Origin: Pandoraea apista
GTDB taxonomy: Bacteria; Pseudomonadota; Gammaproteobacteria; Burkholderiales; Burkholderiaceae
Assembly: GCF_001465595.2 (NCBI RefSeq)
Contig: NZ_CP013481.2
Span: forward strand, 4,774,001-4,838,000
Direction: 5' to 3'
Length of the DNA: 64,000 nucleotides
The first letter of the stretch is position 1. Each line of letters opens with the position of its first letter. Below, one piece after another: positions 8,812 to 18,240 of the stretch. The notes beneath the pieces were generated by a model. That model did no database searches. It had not been told where the DNA came from and saw only the letters and a list, made by a program, of their open reading frames with translations. Position numbers and translations under genes: made by a program.

Positions 8812-9639
8812 TCAGGACGCCTTGCGCAAAAATTCCAGCAGATCGGCGTTCACCTTGTCGGCCTCGACGGTACACATACCGTGCGCACCGCCGGGATAGA
8901 TCTTCAGCGTGGCGTTCTTGACGATCTGTGCGCTGAGCTTGCCCGAGTTGTCGATAGGCACAATCTGATCGTCGTCGCCATGCAGCACGAGCGTCGGCAC
9001 GTCGATCTTCTTCAGATCCTCGGTGTAGTCCACCTCCGAGAACTCCCGGACACACAGATACTGGCCAAGATGCGAGCCCCACATGCCTTGCAGCCAGAAC
9101 GCGTCGATCACGCCCTGCGACGCCTTCGCGTTAGGCCGGTTATAGCCGTAAAACGGCACGGCCAGGTCCTGATAGAACTGCGAGCGATTGCCCGCGACAT
9201 TCGCACGAATCTCGTCGAACACACCAATGGGCAGACCGTTCGGATTCTTGTCCGACTTGACCATGACCGGAGGCACGGCGCCGATCAGCACCGCCTGCGC
9301 GGCACGTCCGGTGCCATGACGGCCGAGATAGTGCGCCACTTCGCCGCCACCGGTCGAATGGCCCACGAAGGTTGCCTCTTGCAGGTCGAGCGATTCGACC
9401 AGTTGCGCCAGATCGTCGGCATAGGTGTCCATGTCATTGCCGGTGCCGGGTTGCCCGGAGCGGCCGTGCCCGCGACGGTCGTGGGCAATCACGCGATAGC
9501 CGTGCTGCACCAGAAACAGCATCTGTGCGTCCCAGGCGTCCGCGCTCAGCGGCCAGCCGTGGGAGAACACTACCGGGCGGCCCTTGCCCCAGTCCTTGTA
9601 GAAAATCGAGGTGCCATCCTTCGTTTTGAACGTGCTCAT
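8812..9639 (-). CDS. alpha/beta hydrolase, non-heme haloperoxidase type
   Basis: 275 residues, typical for cofactor-free chloroperoxidases and related esterases. The nucleophile Ser95 is in GHSTGGG, the acid is about Asp224 in HGDDDQIVP, and His253 is in [19 protein letters not shown] carries the oxyanion HG. Such enzymes hydrolyse esters and, with acetate and peroxide, form peracids that halogenate. The start at 9639 (MSTFKTKDG) is the family start; the frame is open for a further 101 codons without homology. It has no export signal. The true substrate is unknown. It is divergent from the glutathione transferase gene. Confidence 0.85.
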   Translation of the reverse strand: MSTFKTKDGTSIFYKDWGKGRPVVFSHGWPLSADAWDAQMLFLVQHGYRVIAHDRRGHGRSGQPGTGNDMDTYADDLAQLVESLDLQEATFVGHSTGGGEVAHYLGRHGTGRAAQAVLIGAVPPVMVKSDKNPNGLPIGVFDEIRANVAGNRSQFYQDLAVPFYGYNRPNAKASQGVIDAFWLQGMWGSHLGQYLCVREFSEVDYTEDLKKIDVPTLVLHGDDDQIVPIDNSGKLSAQIVKNATLKIYPGGAHGMCTVEADKVNADLLEFLRKAS

Positions 9640-10045
9640 GGTGCGATCCTTGCGCAGTGCGCGATATGAACGACAACGAGGGCGCCGGACGTGGCACCTG
9701 TGAAGGCGCGGGATGCCACATCGCGACAGGGAAGGCAGCGCGGCAGGAGTTGCCGGCCATCGTGACAGGACTTCACGCGTCGGAGTGCCATGCATCCGTC
9801 GTGAAGGCTTTCTATTTAAGGCCGCGATGAGCGCCCACGCAAGGTGAAAATTCTTGACGACCTCATGAACAGGATTCACGCCCGCTGCCGCATGCCTGTC
9901 ACGAGCGGCACCGCGCCAACGCGTGGCCCGCCGTTGGTGCATACGCGTACGGCCGTGCCGCTGTCGTCAGCAAATCTGCGCACTTGGCGTTATATTGGCG
10001 ATCTCGCGGCCGTGTCGGCCGCTCATCACGAATGCGCCGATCCCC
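9640..10045. other. divergent intergenic region, 406 bases
   Basis: No gene is visible. It must hold the promoters of the hydrolase (minus) and the GST gene (plus). TATATT at 9991-9996 about 50 bases before the GST start is a possible -10 box, and TTAAATA on the minus strand near 9815-9821 a possible -10 for the hydrolase; neither has a convincing -35 partner. Confidence 0.4.
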
Positions 10046-10765
10046 ATGTCCGATCAGTCCGTCGATTTGTCCCAGTTTCCGATCACGCGCAAGTGGCCCG
10101 CTGCGCACCCCGACCGGTTGCAACTGTATTCGCTGCCTACCCCCAACGGCGTGAAGGTATCGATCATGCTCGAGGAAATCGGGCTGCCGTACGAAGTGCA
10201 TCTGGTGAGCTTCCAGACCGACGATCAACGCTCGCCCGAGTTTCTGTCGCTCAACCCCAACAACAAGATTCCCGCGATCCTCGATCCGAACGGCCCCGGC
10301 GGCAAGCCGCTGCCGCTGTTCGAGTCGGGCGCGATTCTCTGGTATCTCGCCGAGAAGACCGGCAAGCTGCTGCCCGCCGATCCGGCCGCACGTTATGAAA
10401 CGCTGCAATGGGTCATGTTCCAGATGGGCGGCGTGGGCCCGATGTTCGGTCAGTTGGGCTTCTTCCACAAATTCGCTGGCAAGGACTACGAAGACAAACG
10501 CCCGCGTGATCGCTATGTCGAGGAATCGAAGCGCCTGCTCGGCGTACTCGACTCGCATCTGGCGAATCGCCAGTGGATCATGGGCGACGAATACACGATT
10601 GCCGACATCGCCACCTTCCCCTGGATTCGAAACCTTGTCGGATTCTACGAAGCGGGTGAACTGGTCGAGTTCGCGCAGTTCCGGAACGTGCAACGCGCAC
10701 TTGCGGCGTTTGTCGCGCGCCTCGCGGTGATTCGTGGTCTCGACATTCCGAAGCGTCCGGCCTGA
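10046..10765 (+). CDS. glutathione S-transferase, YfcG/YghU-like
   Basis: 239 residues. The thioredoxin-like N-terminal domain (about 20-105) contains TPNGVKVSIMLEE, the motif of the Nu-class (YfcG, YghU), SPNNKIPAI-type cis-Pro loop (LNPNNKIPAILD) and the glutathione-binding ESGAILWYLAEKTGK. The all-helical C-terminal domain has the N-cap motif DEYTIADIATFPW. These enzymes bind two glutathione molecules and act as disulfide reductases and peroxidases in the cytosol. The start MSDQSVDLSQFP is chosen because upstream in-frame codons lack homology. Partner genes are not evident. Confidence 0.88.
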   Translation: MSDQSVDLSQFPITRKWPAAHPDRLQLYSLPTPNGVKVSIMLEEIGLPYEVHLVSFQTDDQRSPEFLSLNPNNKIPAILDPNGPGGKPLPLFESGAILWYLAEKTGKLLPADPAARYETLQWVMFQMGGVGPMFGQLGFFHKFAGKDYEDKRPRDRYVEESKRLLGVLDSHLANRQWIMGDEYTIADIATFPWIRNLVGFYEAGELVEFAQFRNVQRALAAFVARLAVIRGLDIPKRPA

Positions 10766-10925
10766 ACGAGAGCGAAGGAAAAAATGCCGGAGCATCGACG
10801 CGATGTCCGGCCTCAGAACGCGACGATGCACGAGGAGGCACTCCCCCGCCGGATGTCGGATCGACGACCCGGCGGGTATTGCCATACTGCGTTGACGCCG
10901 TGAACCTTCAGGCTCGACGCGAGCG

Positions 10926-12131
10926 TCAGGCCGACTTCCTGAAGCGCGCCGCCTCTTCCGAGCCACCGGTGGCGTTACCGGCACTGTACGAGTGAGCCCC
11001 GACCCCGGCGAGCTTGCCGCCCTGCACGATGAGGTACTCATTGCGAATCGGACGATTCTCGAAGTAGCACTCGAGAATCTCGCGCGTGCCCGCGGCATAC
11101 CGCGTTTGCGCCGAAAGGCTCGTGCCGGAGATGTGCGGTGTCATGCCGTGGTGAGGCATTTTCCGCCACGGATGGTCGGCCGGCGCCGGTTGCGGGAACC
11201 ACACGTCGCCGCCGTAGCCGGCAAGCTGGCCGCTTTCCAGTGCCGCCGCCACCGCGTCGCGATCGCACAGCTTGCCGCGTGCCGTGTTGATCAGATACGC
11301 ACCGCGCTTGAAGTGCTTCAGGCTGTCGGCGTTGATCATGTGCTCCGTTTCCGGGTGAAGCGGGCAGTTCAGCGTGACCACGTCGCAAGCCTTCGCGAGG
11401 CTCTCGAGGCTCGTGTGGTGCGTGAGGTTCAACTCCTTCTCGACGGATGCCGGCAGCCGGTGGCGATCGAGATAGTGCAGATGCGTGCCGAACGGCTTCA
11501 TCAAACGCAGCACGCGCAAGCCGATCCGCCCAGCGGCGACCGTACCCACATGCATGCCTTCCAGGTCGTACGAACGCTCGACGCAATCGGCAATATTCCA
11601 TCCGCCCTCAAGTACCCGGTGGTACGACGGCAGATAGTTGCGCACCAGCGCAAGCGTCGTCATCATCACGTGTTCGGCAACGCTGTTGCTGTTGCAATAC
11701 GTGACTTCCGCGACCGTGATGCCGTGTTCCATCGCGGCTTGCAGATCGGTGTGATCCGAGCCAATGCCGGCGGTCACGATCATCTTCAGTTGCTTCGCGC
11801 GCCGGATCCGCTCGGCCGTCATGTAAGCGGGCCAGAACGGTTGCGAGATCACGATTTCGGCGTCGGCCAACTCGCGGTCGAGCACGCTGTTATCGCCGTC
11901 CTTGCTCGACGTCACCACCAATTGATGGCCGTTCGATTCGAGGTATTTGCGCAAGCCCAGTTCGCCCGACACGCTGCCGAGCAGTGCCCCCGGCTGGAAG
12001 TCGATGGCGCGCGGCGTCGGCAGCGTCTGACCATCGGGATAGCATTCGATCTTCGGCAGATCGTCGCGGGCGTAGCTCGTCGGGTATCCGGTGACGGGAT
12101 CGTCGTAAAGCACACACACAATCTTGGCCAT
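10926..12131 (-). CDS. fdh: NAD-dependent formate dehydrogenase
   Basis: 401 residues, near-identical in layout to the metal-free formate dehydrogenase of Pseudomonas sp. 101. It oxidises formate to CO2 with NAD+. Known catalytic residues are all present: Asn147, Arg285, Gln314 and His333 (one higher than the mature Pseudomonas numbering). The Rossmann motif is AAGRIG (199-204) and Asp222 in YLDRHRLP confers NAD over NADP preference. The C-terminal YSAGNATGGSEEAARF is the family tail. A good AGGAG site precedes the ATG. It stands alone, without molybdenum-type fds genes; a LysR gene and a methyltransferase lie upstream on the same strand. Confidence 0.95.
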   Translation of the reverse strand: MAKIVCVLYDDPVTGYPTSYARDDLPKIECYPDGQTLPTPRAIDFQPGALLGSVSGELGLRKYLESNGHQLVVTSSKDGDNSVLDRELADAEIVISQPFWPAYMTAERIRRAKQLKMIVTAGIGSDHTDLQAAMEHGITVAEVTYCNSNSVAEHVMMTTLALVRNYLPSYHRVLEGGWNIADCVERSYDLEGMHVGTVAAGRIGLRVLRLMKPFGTHLHYLDRHRLPASVEKELNLTHHTSLESLAKACDVVTLNCPLHPETEHMINADSLKHFKRGAYLINTARGKLCDRDAVAAALESGQLAGYGGDVWFPQPAPADHPWRKMPHHGMTPHISGTSLSAQTRYAAGTREILECYFENRPIRNEYLIVQGGKLAGVGAHSYSAGNATGGSEEAARFRKSA

Positions 12132-12291
12132 GGTGTCTCGCTCCTGAATGATTATCTACAAGATGTCTGCGTTGGCGACGCATTGCGACGTCGCTGCATT
12201 GAGGCCCATGATGGGCGCCGCAGACAGGCTTGGAAAATCGTTCCGGCCGATCGGTCGATCGGCGAGACCTATCAACACCGAGCGAACCGGT

Positions 12292-13149
12292 TTAGAGACG
12301 GGGAGCGCGCGCCGCCATGTGCCAGCACGCCGAAGTAAAGTGCACCTTGCCGCTCTCGACGAACGGCGCGTAGGCGTCGACCAGCGCGTCGATCACTGGC
12401 TCACGATCCTGCGGCGCCAGCCGGGCGAGCACCTGTCCGACAGGGCCAAGGCGAGACGCATATGCGCGCAGATCGGCTTGCGCAAACGTACATTCGAATT
12501 GCACGGCCGTGAGCGTGACGTCGTCCCACCCGCTCGCGACCAGTATCTGCCCGACACGTTCGCGATCCGCAAACCCGAATTGTCCCGGCGCGCCGGGCAC
12601 ACGCGGCGGCAGACCGGCGAGCAGCGGCGCTGCCGTGCGTTCGGCCACGGTCATGAACGGATTCTCGGCCGGACTGCGCCAAGCGAGCGCATGCAGCGCC
12701 GCGCCAGGTCGCGCCGCAGCGCGCAGGTTGGCGAATGCGGCGACCGGGTCGTCGAAGAACATCACACCGAGTCGCGAGACGATGAGGTCAAAGCGCGCTG
12801 GCGGGAATACGTGCGTCTGCGCGTCGGCACTGATGAACTCGACGGGTGCCCGCGCATGCGCGGCGCGCGATCGGGCGACGTCGATCATCGGTGCGGAGAT
12901 GTCGGCGCCGGTGAATTGCCACTGCTCGCCGAGCGCGGTGCAAAGCGCAAGCGTCGTGCCGCCGGTGCCGCACCCGACGTCGAGCAATCGTCCCGAGGGC
13001 ACCTGCCGGGCCGTTTCGCGCGCGCGATCAATGAGGAATCGTGCGAGCGGCACGAACATCTGATCGAGCGTGACGCGGTTGTCGACCCAGGCGCTCCCCG
13101 AGCCGCCGTTCCATAGCGCAGCCTGATCGTGATTGACGGATGCAGTCAT
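12292..13149 (-). CDS. class I SAM-dependent methyltransferase
   Basis: 285 residues. Motif I is LLDVGCGTGGTTLAL (near residues 55-70), followed by GADISAPMIDVARSRA (motif II acidic residue) and FDLIVSRLGVMFFDDP (motif for post-I/III strands), the standard Rossmann-like methyltransferase layout of the UbiE/Methyltransf_25 type. The start MTASVNHDQAALWN at 13149 fits homologues; further upstream codons read as non-coding. Substrate is not recognisable. It sits between a LysR gene and formate dehydrogenase, 160 bases from the latter, so cotranscription with it is possible but not shown. Confidence 0.85.
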   Translation of the reverse strand: MTASVNHDQAALWNGGSGSAWVDNRVTLDQMFVPLARFLIDRARETARQVPSGRLLDVGCGTGGTTLALCTALGEQWQFTGADISAPMIDVARSRAAHARAPVEFISADAQTHVFPPARFDLIVSRLGVMFFDDPVAAFANLRAAARPGAALHALAWRSPAENPFMTVAERTAAPLLAGLPPRVPGAPGQFGFADRERVGQILVASGWDDVTLTAVQFECTFAQADLRAYASRLGPVGQVLARLAPQDREPVIDALVDAYAPFVESGKVHFTSACWHMAARAPRL

Positions 13150-13312
13150 TTGAAAACCTCGTCTCGTAAAGATGCGCACCGAACGAACGCCAGTCGATCC
13201 CCATGATGTCCCGCGATCCGTCCGGCTCTGCGCATAGGCCGAAGTCTGCCAACTCAAGCCGACTTCAGGTCAAGGGCTTTTTTGCGGGCGATGCGGATTG
13301 CCTAACGTTACG

Positions 13313-13453
13313 TTACGCCGTAGCGCCGAAGGCGTCGTGATAGGTCACGGTGCCCGATGGCATCGGGCCGTCGAAGCGAACGATCTGGAGGTACCCGACC
13401 GGGCCTTCGTTGCGCACGAGAAGCGTCATACGCGGAATTGCATGCCCCGGCAT
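13313..13453 (-). CDS. possible small protein of 46 residues
   Basis: In the 332-base gap between the LysR gene and the methyltransferase a minus-strand frame runs from ATG 13453 to TAA 13313. Its second half (VRNEGPVGYLQIVRFDGP, then MPSGTVTYHDAF) reads like real protein, with alternating hydrophobic residues, but I know no family. The frame is open further upstream into the 3' end of the LysR gene, so it could also be the leftover end of a decayed gene. No clear ribosome site. The rest of the gap shows nothing I can name. Confidence 0.25.
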   Translation of the reverse strand: MPGHAIPRMTLLVRNEGPVGYLQIVRFDGPMPSGTVTYHDAFGATA

Positions 13454-13481
13454 GGCGTTGCCTGACGCCTGCGCTGCACGC

Positions 13482-14393
13482 TTACGCCGGCAACAGGGCG
13501 TCCAGGCGCGTTTGCAAATCGACCGACCGGAACGACGCGATTGCGGCGGCGAGCAATGGCGGACGCGGCTGCCGTTCGCGCAGAATCAGGCCGATCTCGC
13601 GGTGCAGCGCGGGCTGCAACGGCACGGCGTGCAACTCGTCGCGCATCTCGGCGAGACATAGCACGCTATGCGGCACGATGCTGAAGAGATCGGCACATCG
13701 GACATGCGCATACAGCGCCATGAGCGAATCCGTCTCCACACGCGGCAACGCCGACGTGCCCGCCCGCGCCAGCGCCGCGTCGATACCCTGACGGCATTGC
13801 ATGTTGCCGGTGAGCAGACACAGCGGCAGCTTCGCCGCCTCGTGCCACGACAGCGAGGTGCGCCCGGCCAACGCGGATTCGTCGCGCGCAATCAGCACGT
13901 ATCGCTCGCGAAACAGGGGAATGGTCTCGAATTCGCGCAGTCGGGGATCGTCGAGATAACTCAATCCCACGTCCAGATCGAGTTCGGAAAGCTGGCGCAG
14001 CGCCTGCGTCGCGGAGAGCGTGTAGACCTCGTGACGCATACCGGGGAAATCGCGCAGACAGGCATCGGTCAGCAGCGGCACGAGCGGCAGCGCCGTCGGT
14101 ATTGCGCCGATGCGCAGACACCCGGCGACTTCACGGCGGCTCGCGCTCGCCTCCTGCCGCAAGCCCTCGCAATCAGCCAGCACCTGGCGCGCCCACGCCA
14201 GCACACGCTCGCCTTCCGGGGTGAAGCCTTCAAAACGGCGTCCGCGCCGCACGATCGGCAGGCCGAACTCTTCCTCGATACTGCGGATCGCGCCGGACAA
14301 CGTGGGTTGCGACACGTTGCACAGTTCCGCCGCACGACGAAAGTGCTGCGCCTGCGAAAGCGCCACGAGATAACTCAATTGCCGAATGAACAT
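13482..14393 (-). CDS. LysR-family transcriptional regulator
   Basis: 303 residues. The N-terminal helix-turn-helix is at residues 3-62 (QLSYLVALSQAQHFRRAAELCNVSQPTLSGAI) and the periplasmic-binding-like effector domain at about 90-295. The opening FIRQLSYLVALSQAQHFRRAAE is of the type seen in LysR proteins next to formate dehydrogenase genes in other beta-proteobacteria, so regulation of the nearby fdh is a reasonable guess. It is transcribed in the same direction as fdh rather than divergently, which is less usual for LysR regulators. Confidence 0.85.
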   Translation of the reverse strand: MFIRQLSYLVALSQAQHFRRAAELCNVSQPTLSGAIRSIEEEFGLPIVRRGRRFEGFTPEGERVLAWARQVLADCEGLRQEASASRREVAGCLRIGAIPTALPLVPLLTDACLRDFPGMRHEVYTLSATQALRQLSELDLDVGLSYLDDPRLREFETIPLFRERYVLIARDESALAGRTSLSWHEAAKLPLCLLTGNMQCRQGIDAALARAGTSALPRVETDSLMALYAHVRCADLFSIVPHSVLCLAEMRDELHAVPLQPALHREIGLILRERQPRPPLLAAAIASFRSVDLQTRLDALLPA

Positions 14394-14508
14394 GGCCCGC
14401 GTCCTCCCCGGTGTCGTGGCAGACGCATCCGCCTGCGCTATATCTTCTTGAATATAACGCAGGCCATGCGCGGCCGGTCATGAGAATGCCGCATAACTGT
14501 TATGGCAA

Positions 14509-14534
14509 ATCCGCCCGGCGAACCACGGGCGGAT
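14509..14534 (-). terminator. terminator of the penicillin-binding protein gene
   Basis: Read on the minus strand ATCCGCCC, a 10-base loop and GGGCGGAT form eight exact pairs, followed by a short TTT. It lies 18 bases after the stop of the gene ending at 14552. Confidence 0.6.
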
Positions 14535-14551
14535 GGCTTCGCACCTCCGGA

Positions 14552-17128
14552 TTAAGGCGCGGGAGCGGGAGAGGCGGGACGTGTCGTTGCGGAGGGCGAC
14601 AAGGCAGGCGGCGCGGGCAGCGAAGGCGACGCTTCGCCCCCTGAGGAGGAGGACGAAGGCCCGTTATTCGACGACACACCGCCCGGCCCGTTCCATTCCC
14701 CCGGCACGCCGGGAATCGTGTTGCCGCGCGGCGCACTTGCGGGCAATGCGGACGCCGGCTGGGCCAGCACGGCGGAGGCGACCGGCACGGGCAAGGGCCC
14801 GCTGTCGCTCGCGGCGTCGGGTGTCGATACCGGCGATACCGGCGATACCGGCGGCGCAGGCACAGACGCGGGCGCCGCAGAACGCTTCGCCGGTGCCTTC
14901 GGCCGGGCATCCGGCTCAGGATGCTTCGCAAAAAGTCCCGTGACCCAGGCGGCGGCATGCGTCCACCAGTCGCTGTACCAATGATGATTGTCCGGCGCTT
15001 CGAATTTCGCGTTCGCGTCGATCACCTTCGCACGTAACGCCCGCGAGAAGACATCGCCGACAATCGGTAGTGCGCTATGCGCGCCCTGTCCCCAGTAGTC
15101 GCTGCGCAGCGTGATACGGCTGTCGTTGAAACCGACCCACGCCCCCGCCACCAACTGCGGTTGCATGAGGATGAACCAGCCGTCGGCGTTGTCCTGCGTC
15201 GTGCCGGTCTTGCCCGCTACGTCGGCGCGAATGCCGAAGCGCGTACGGATCGCATTGCCCGTGCCGCGATTGATCACACCGCGCATGGTGTCGAGCAGCG
15301 TGTAGTCGTCGTTCGCGGAGAGCGCCCGTTCGGGGCGCGCGGGCGAGAACGTCGCCAACACATCGCCCTCGCCGTTCGTGATCTCGGTGACCATCGTGGG
15401 CTCGCGATACTCGCCACCGTCGGCAATCGTGCCGTAGGCCGCCACCATTTCCTTGAGAGACACCGGACTCGTGCCCAGCGCGAGCGACGGCACCGGCTCG
15501 AGCTTGCTCTCGCGCACCCCCATCGCCCGCGCCAGCCCGGCCACGCGCGACGGCCCGACATCCTGCATCAGTTGTGCCGTGACAGTGTTACGCGACTGCG
15601 CGAGTGCGTCGCGCAACGTCATCGGCTTGTTGGTCGGCGCGCTGTCGTCGCTGGGCCGCCAGATTTCGCCGCCCGCGAGCGGAATCTCGACCACCTGATC
15701 GACGATCGTATCGTCCGGTGTTCTGCCTTTGACGAAGGCCGCACCGTAGACGAACGGCTTGAAGGTCGAGCCTGGCTGACGGCGTGCCTGCTGTACGTGA
15801 TCGAACGGATCCGTCGTAAAGTCGCGGCTGCCGACCCACGCGCGAATCTCCCCCGTGCGCGGATCGACGGCCAGAAAACCCGCTTGCACGCGGGTTTTCG
15901 TCGTACGCAGGTTTTGCATGAACGTCTTGTCTGCGAGCAGACGCTTCATCGCCGCCTCGGGCGCTTCGCCCCCGGCGACTGCGTTGCGATATTCCGCCGA
16001 CTCGCGCACAAAGGCCTGCACCAGCCCCGTGCTGTCGCGCCATCCACCGCGTGCCGACCAGTTCGCGTCGGCTATGCCCTGCAACTGGTTGGCCTGACGC
16101 GTCAGCGCCTGTGTCGCCATCGTCTGCAACCGCGAATCGATAGTGGTGTGCACGACCAGGCCATCGGAGTAGATGTTATAGCCGTTACGATCCGCCCAGC
16201 CGATAAGCCACTTGCGCAATTGCTGTGCGAAGTGCGGCGCCGGTCCCGGCGCTTCGGTCTGCCGCTCGAAGTCGATGCGCAGCGCTCGCTTCTGCAATGC
16301 GGCAAGCTTCGAGGCGTCGAGGTCTCCGAACTTGACCATCTGCGCCAGCACCGTATTGCGACGCTGCAAGGCGCGCTCGGGGTTGATGACGGGGTTGTAA
16401 TAGCTGTTGCCCTTGAGCATGCCGACGAGCGTGGCGGCCTCCAGCACGTCGAGCTGATCGGCAGACTTATCGAAATATGTGCGTGCCGCCATCTCAATGC
16501 CGTACGCGTTGTACAGAAACGGCACCGTATTCAGATAGGTCTCGAGAATCTCGGGCTTTGTGTAAAGCGCCTCGATCTTGAGTGCGGTAATCGCTTCCTT
16601 GAGCTTGCGCGTGAGCGTGGGCGCGCGGCCGATGTCGTCCGGATAAAGATTGCGCGCGAGTTGCTGCGTGATGGTCGAACCGCCCTGACGATCGCCGGAG
16701 AACGTGTGCAACGCCGCCGACGCAGTGCGCTTCAGATCGATACCGTGGTGCTCGTAGAAGCGATGGTCCTCGGTCGCGATCAGCGCCTTCACCACATTCG
16801 GCGACACGTCCTTGAGCGCCACCCACTCGCGGTTTGACGGCCGGAATTCCGCGAGCAGCTTGCCGTCCATCGACAAGATTTGCGCCGGCTGATCGACCTT
16901 CGCGCGCCGGATGTCGCGAATGCCCGGCGTGAACGGAATCAGGATCAACGTGTAGGCCACGAGCAGGCACGGCACGGCCGCGACGGCGATGAGTACGCCG
17001 CGACGTGTGGGATGGCGCAGGTGATACCACGCGCGTGCCGCATACGGCTGCAGGGGTTGCAGGAGACGGAGACCATGCCGGCCCGCCTGGGCGGCGGCAT
17101 GCAACAGCGACGAAATCGGGCGCTTCAC
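14552..17128 (-). CDS. class A penicillin-binding protein
   Basis: 858 residues, bifunctional peptidoglycan glycosyltransferase/DD-transpeptidase of the inner membrane. One membrane segment at about 44-66. The GT51 domain has the catalytic Glu120 in ATEDHRFYEHHG and GGSTITQQLARNLY at 149-162. The transpeptidase domain has SxxK at Ser454-Lys457 (GSTFKP), SxN at 512-514 (SRN) and KTG at 640-642. The last 100 residues are a Pro/Ala/Ser-rich tail, partly built from a DNA triplication (14826-14852). The start is GTG without a visible ribosome site. It resembles PBP1A-like enzymes but is not the mrcA neighbourhood, so it is probably an additional, possibly specialised, PBP. Confidence 0.9.
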   Translation of the reverse strand: MKRPISSLLHAAAQAGRHGLRLLQPLQPYAARAWYHLRHPTRRGVLIAVAAVPCLLVAYTLILIPFTPGIRDIRRAKVDQPAQILSMDGKLLAEFRPSNREWVALKDVSPNVVKALIATEDHRFYEHHGIDLKRTASAALHTFSGDRQGGSTITQQLARNLYPDDIGRAPTLTRKLKEAITALKIEALYTKPEILETYLNTVPFLYNAYGIEMAARTYFDKSADQLDVLEAATLVGMLKGNSYYNPVINPERALQRRNTVLAQMVKFGDLDASKLAALQKRALRIDFERQTEAPGPAPHFAQQLRKWLIGWADRNGYNIYSDGLVVHTTIDSRLQTMATQALTRQANQLQGIADANWSARGGWRDSTGLVQAFVRESAEYRNAVAGGEAPEAAMKRLLADKTFMQNLRTTKTRVQAGFLAVDPRTGEIRAWVGSRDFTTDPFDHVQQARRQPGSTFKPFVYGAAFVKGRTPDDTIVDQVVEIPLAGGEIWRPSDDSAPTNKPMTLRDALAQSRNTVTAQLMQDVGPSRVAGLARAMGVRESKLEPVPSLALGTSPVSLKEMVAAYGTIADGGEYREPTMVTEITNGEGDVLATFSPARPERALSANDDYTLLDTMRGVINRGTGNAIRTRFGIRADVAGKTGTTQDNADGWFILMQPQLVAGAWVGFNDSRITLRSDYWGQGAHSALPIVGDVFSRALRAKVIDANAKFEAPDNHHWYSDWWTHAAAWVTGLFAKHPEPDARPKAPAKRSAAPASVPAPPVSPVSPVSTPDAASDSGPLPVPVASAVLAQPASALPASAPRGNTIPGVPGEWNGPGGVSSNNGPSSSSSGGEASPSLPAPPALSPSATTRPASPAPAP
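14826..14852. repeat. three tandem copies of GATACCGGC
   Basis: A 9-base unit repeated three times without change inside the C-terminal tail of the penicillin-binding protein. In the protein it gives the run VSPVSPVS. Being in-frame (9 bases), copy number changes would alter tail length without breaking the gene. Confidence 0.8.
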
Positions 17129-17189
17129 GATGGGGGAACGCGTGGCAAAGTCCGCATCCTACCAAAACCGGCAGGCACGTCAGCCAGGC

Positions 17190-17906
17190 TCAGGGCACGA
17201 TCGGCACCGGCGAGTCCGGCTCGAGCTTGCGCCATACGAAGCCGATGTGCTCGCGCATGATGCGGCGCGCCTCCTCCGGCTGGCGTGTGCGAATCGCCTC
17301 CCAAAGCGCGAGATGCTGCGCGAGGATGCTCTCCGACGCCTGTTCCCGTAACTCGAACAGTCCCGCGTTGTTCAGCGAAATGTGCTCGTAGAGCATCTTG
17401 ACCACGCTGCCTTGCAAGTGACGGAGCATGGCGTTGTGCGATGCGTTCGCGAGCGCCGTATGAAAGTCGCCGTCGAGTCGCGATTCGAGTACGGTATCGC
17501 CGCGCTTGTGCGCATCCACCAGCCCATCGACCAGTTCGCCCATGCGCGCAAGATCTTCCTCCGTGGCGCGCACGGCCGCCAGGTAGGCCGTAGTGCCCTC
17601 CAGCATCAGACGAAACTCCAACATGTCCGGACGAAGCTCCGGATGGTCGCCCACCAATTGGCGCCAAGGGGAAATCAACCCGGTCTGCAAACGATCGGAC
17701 ACGTAGACCCCCGAGGCAGCGCGCGTCTTGAGCAGCCCGCGAGCAATCAGCCGCTGTAGCGCTGCACGAACCGTAGAGCGTGCCACACCCAACGACTCGG
17801 CCAGCGCACGCTCGGACGGAATGCGCTCGCCCGGCGACCAAACGCCTTCGATTAATCGGGTTTCGAGCTCGCGCGTAATGCGCTCGGTCAGAGTGGGACC
17901 GCTCAC
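17190..17906 (-). CDS. lldR: GntR-family (FadR/FCD) regulator of lactate genes
   Basis: 238 residues. A GntR winged helix is at about 5-70 (RIPSERALAESLGVARSTVRAALQRLIARGLL) and an all-helical FCD effector domain at about 90-225, with the metal/ligand residues of the family (DGDFHTALANASHN, ILAQHLALWEAI). The GTG start at 17906 is chosen because AGGAGA lies 7 bases before it; an in-frame ATG at 17993 would add 29 residues without homology. It is divergent from lldP; family members repress lactate genes until L-lactate binds. A perfect FadR-type palindrome (18071-18087) lies in the 334-base divergent region. Confidence 0.88.
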   Translation of the reverse strand: MSGPTLTERITRELETRLIEGVWSPGERIPSERALAESLGVARSTVRAALQRLIARGLLKTRAASGVYVSDRLQTGLISPWRQLVGDHPELRPDMLEFRLMLEGTTAYLAAVRATEEDLARMGELVDGLVDAHKRGDTVLESRLDGDFHTALANASHNAMLRHLQGSVVKMLYEHISLNNAGLFELREQASESILAQHLALWEAIRTRQPEEARRIMREHIGFVWRKLEPDSPVPIVP

Positions 17907-18070
17907 GGTGATGTCTCCTGCGGCAGGTGAAGTGCGTTCGGCGGGATGCGTGCAACGGCGCCGCACGGCCATCCCGTTGCGCTGCGCGAGCATGGCAGCC
18001 CCGGCGCGTGCGCCGTTGACGCATGTTCTGGGTATGCCGCGATTCTGCGCTGTCCCTCGTCAATCACGGC

Positions 18071-18087
18071 AACTGGTACGACCAGTT
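18071..18087. promoter_or_regulatory. LldR operator (predicted)
   Basis: AACTGGTACGACCAGTT: 7-bp perfect arms around ACG, with the core TGGTACGACCA fitting the FadR-subgroup consensus TNGTNNNACNA and the E. coli LldR site type. It lies in the middle of the lldR/lldP divergent region, 153 bases before lldP. TTGACG at 18016-18021 may be a -35 box; no convincing -10 was found. Nothing else stands out in this 334-base stretch. Confidence 0.75.
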
Positions 18088-18240
18088 TGCCCGAACGATT
18101 CTCAGGTGTCGATCATCGCGGCAGCCGGACAGCACGTCTGCGCAAACCGTCGTGCCACCGGCACTGAACGCGGCCGCACGCACGGCAACATAGCCTGAAC
18201 AGGCGTCAAAGCAATCGATCACCAAATCGAGGAGACGTAA

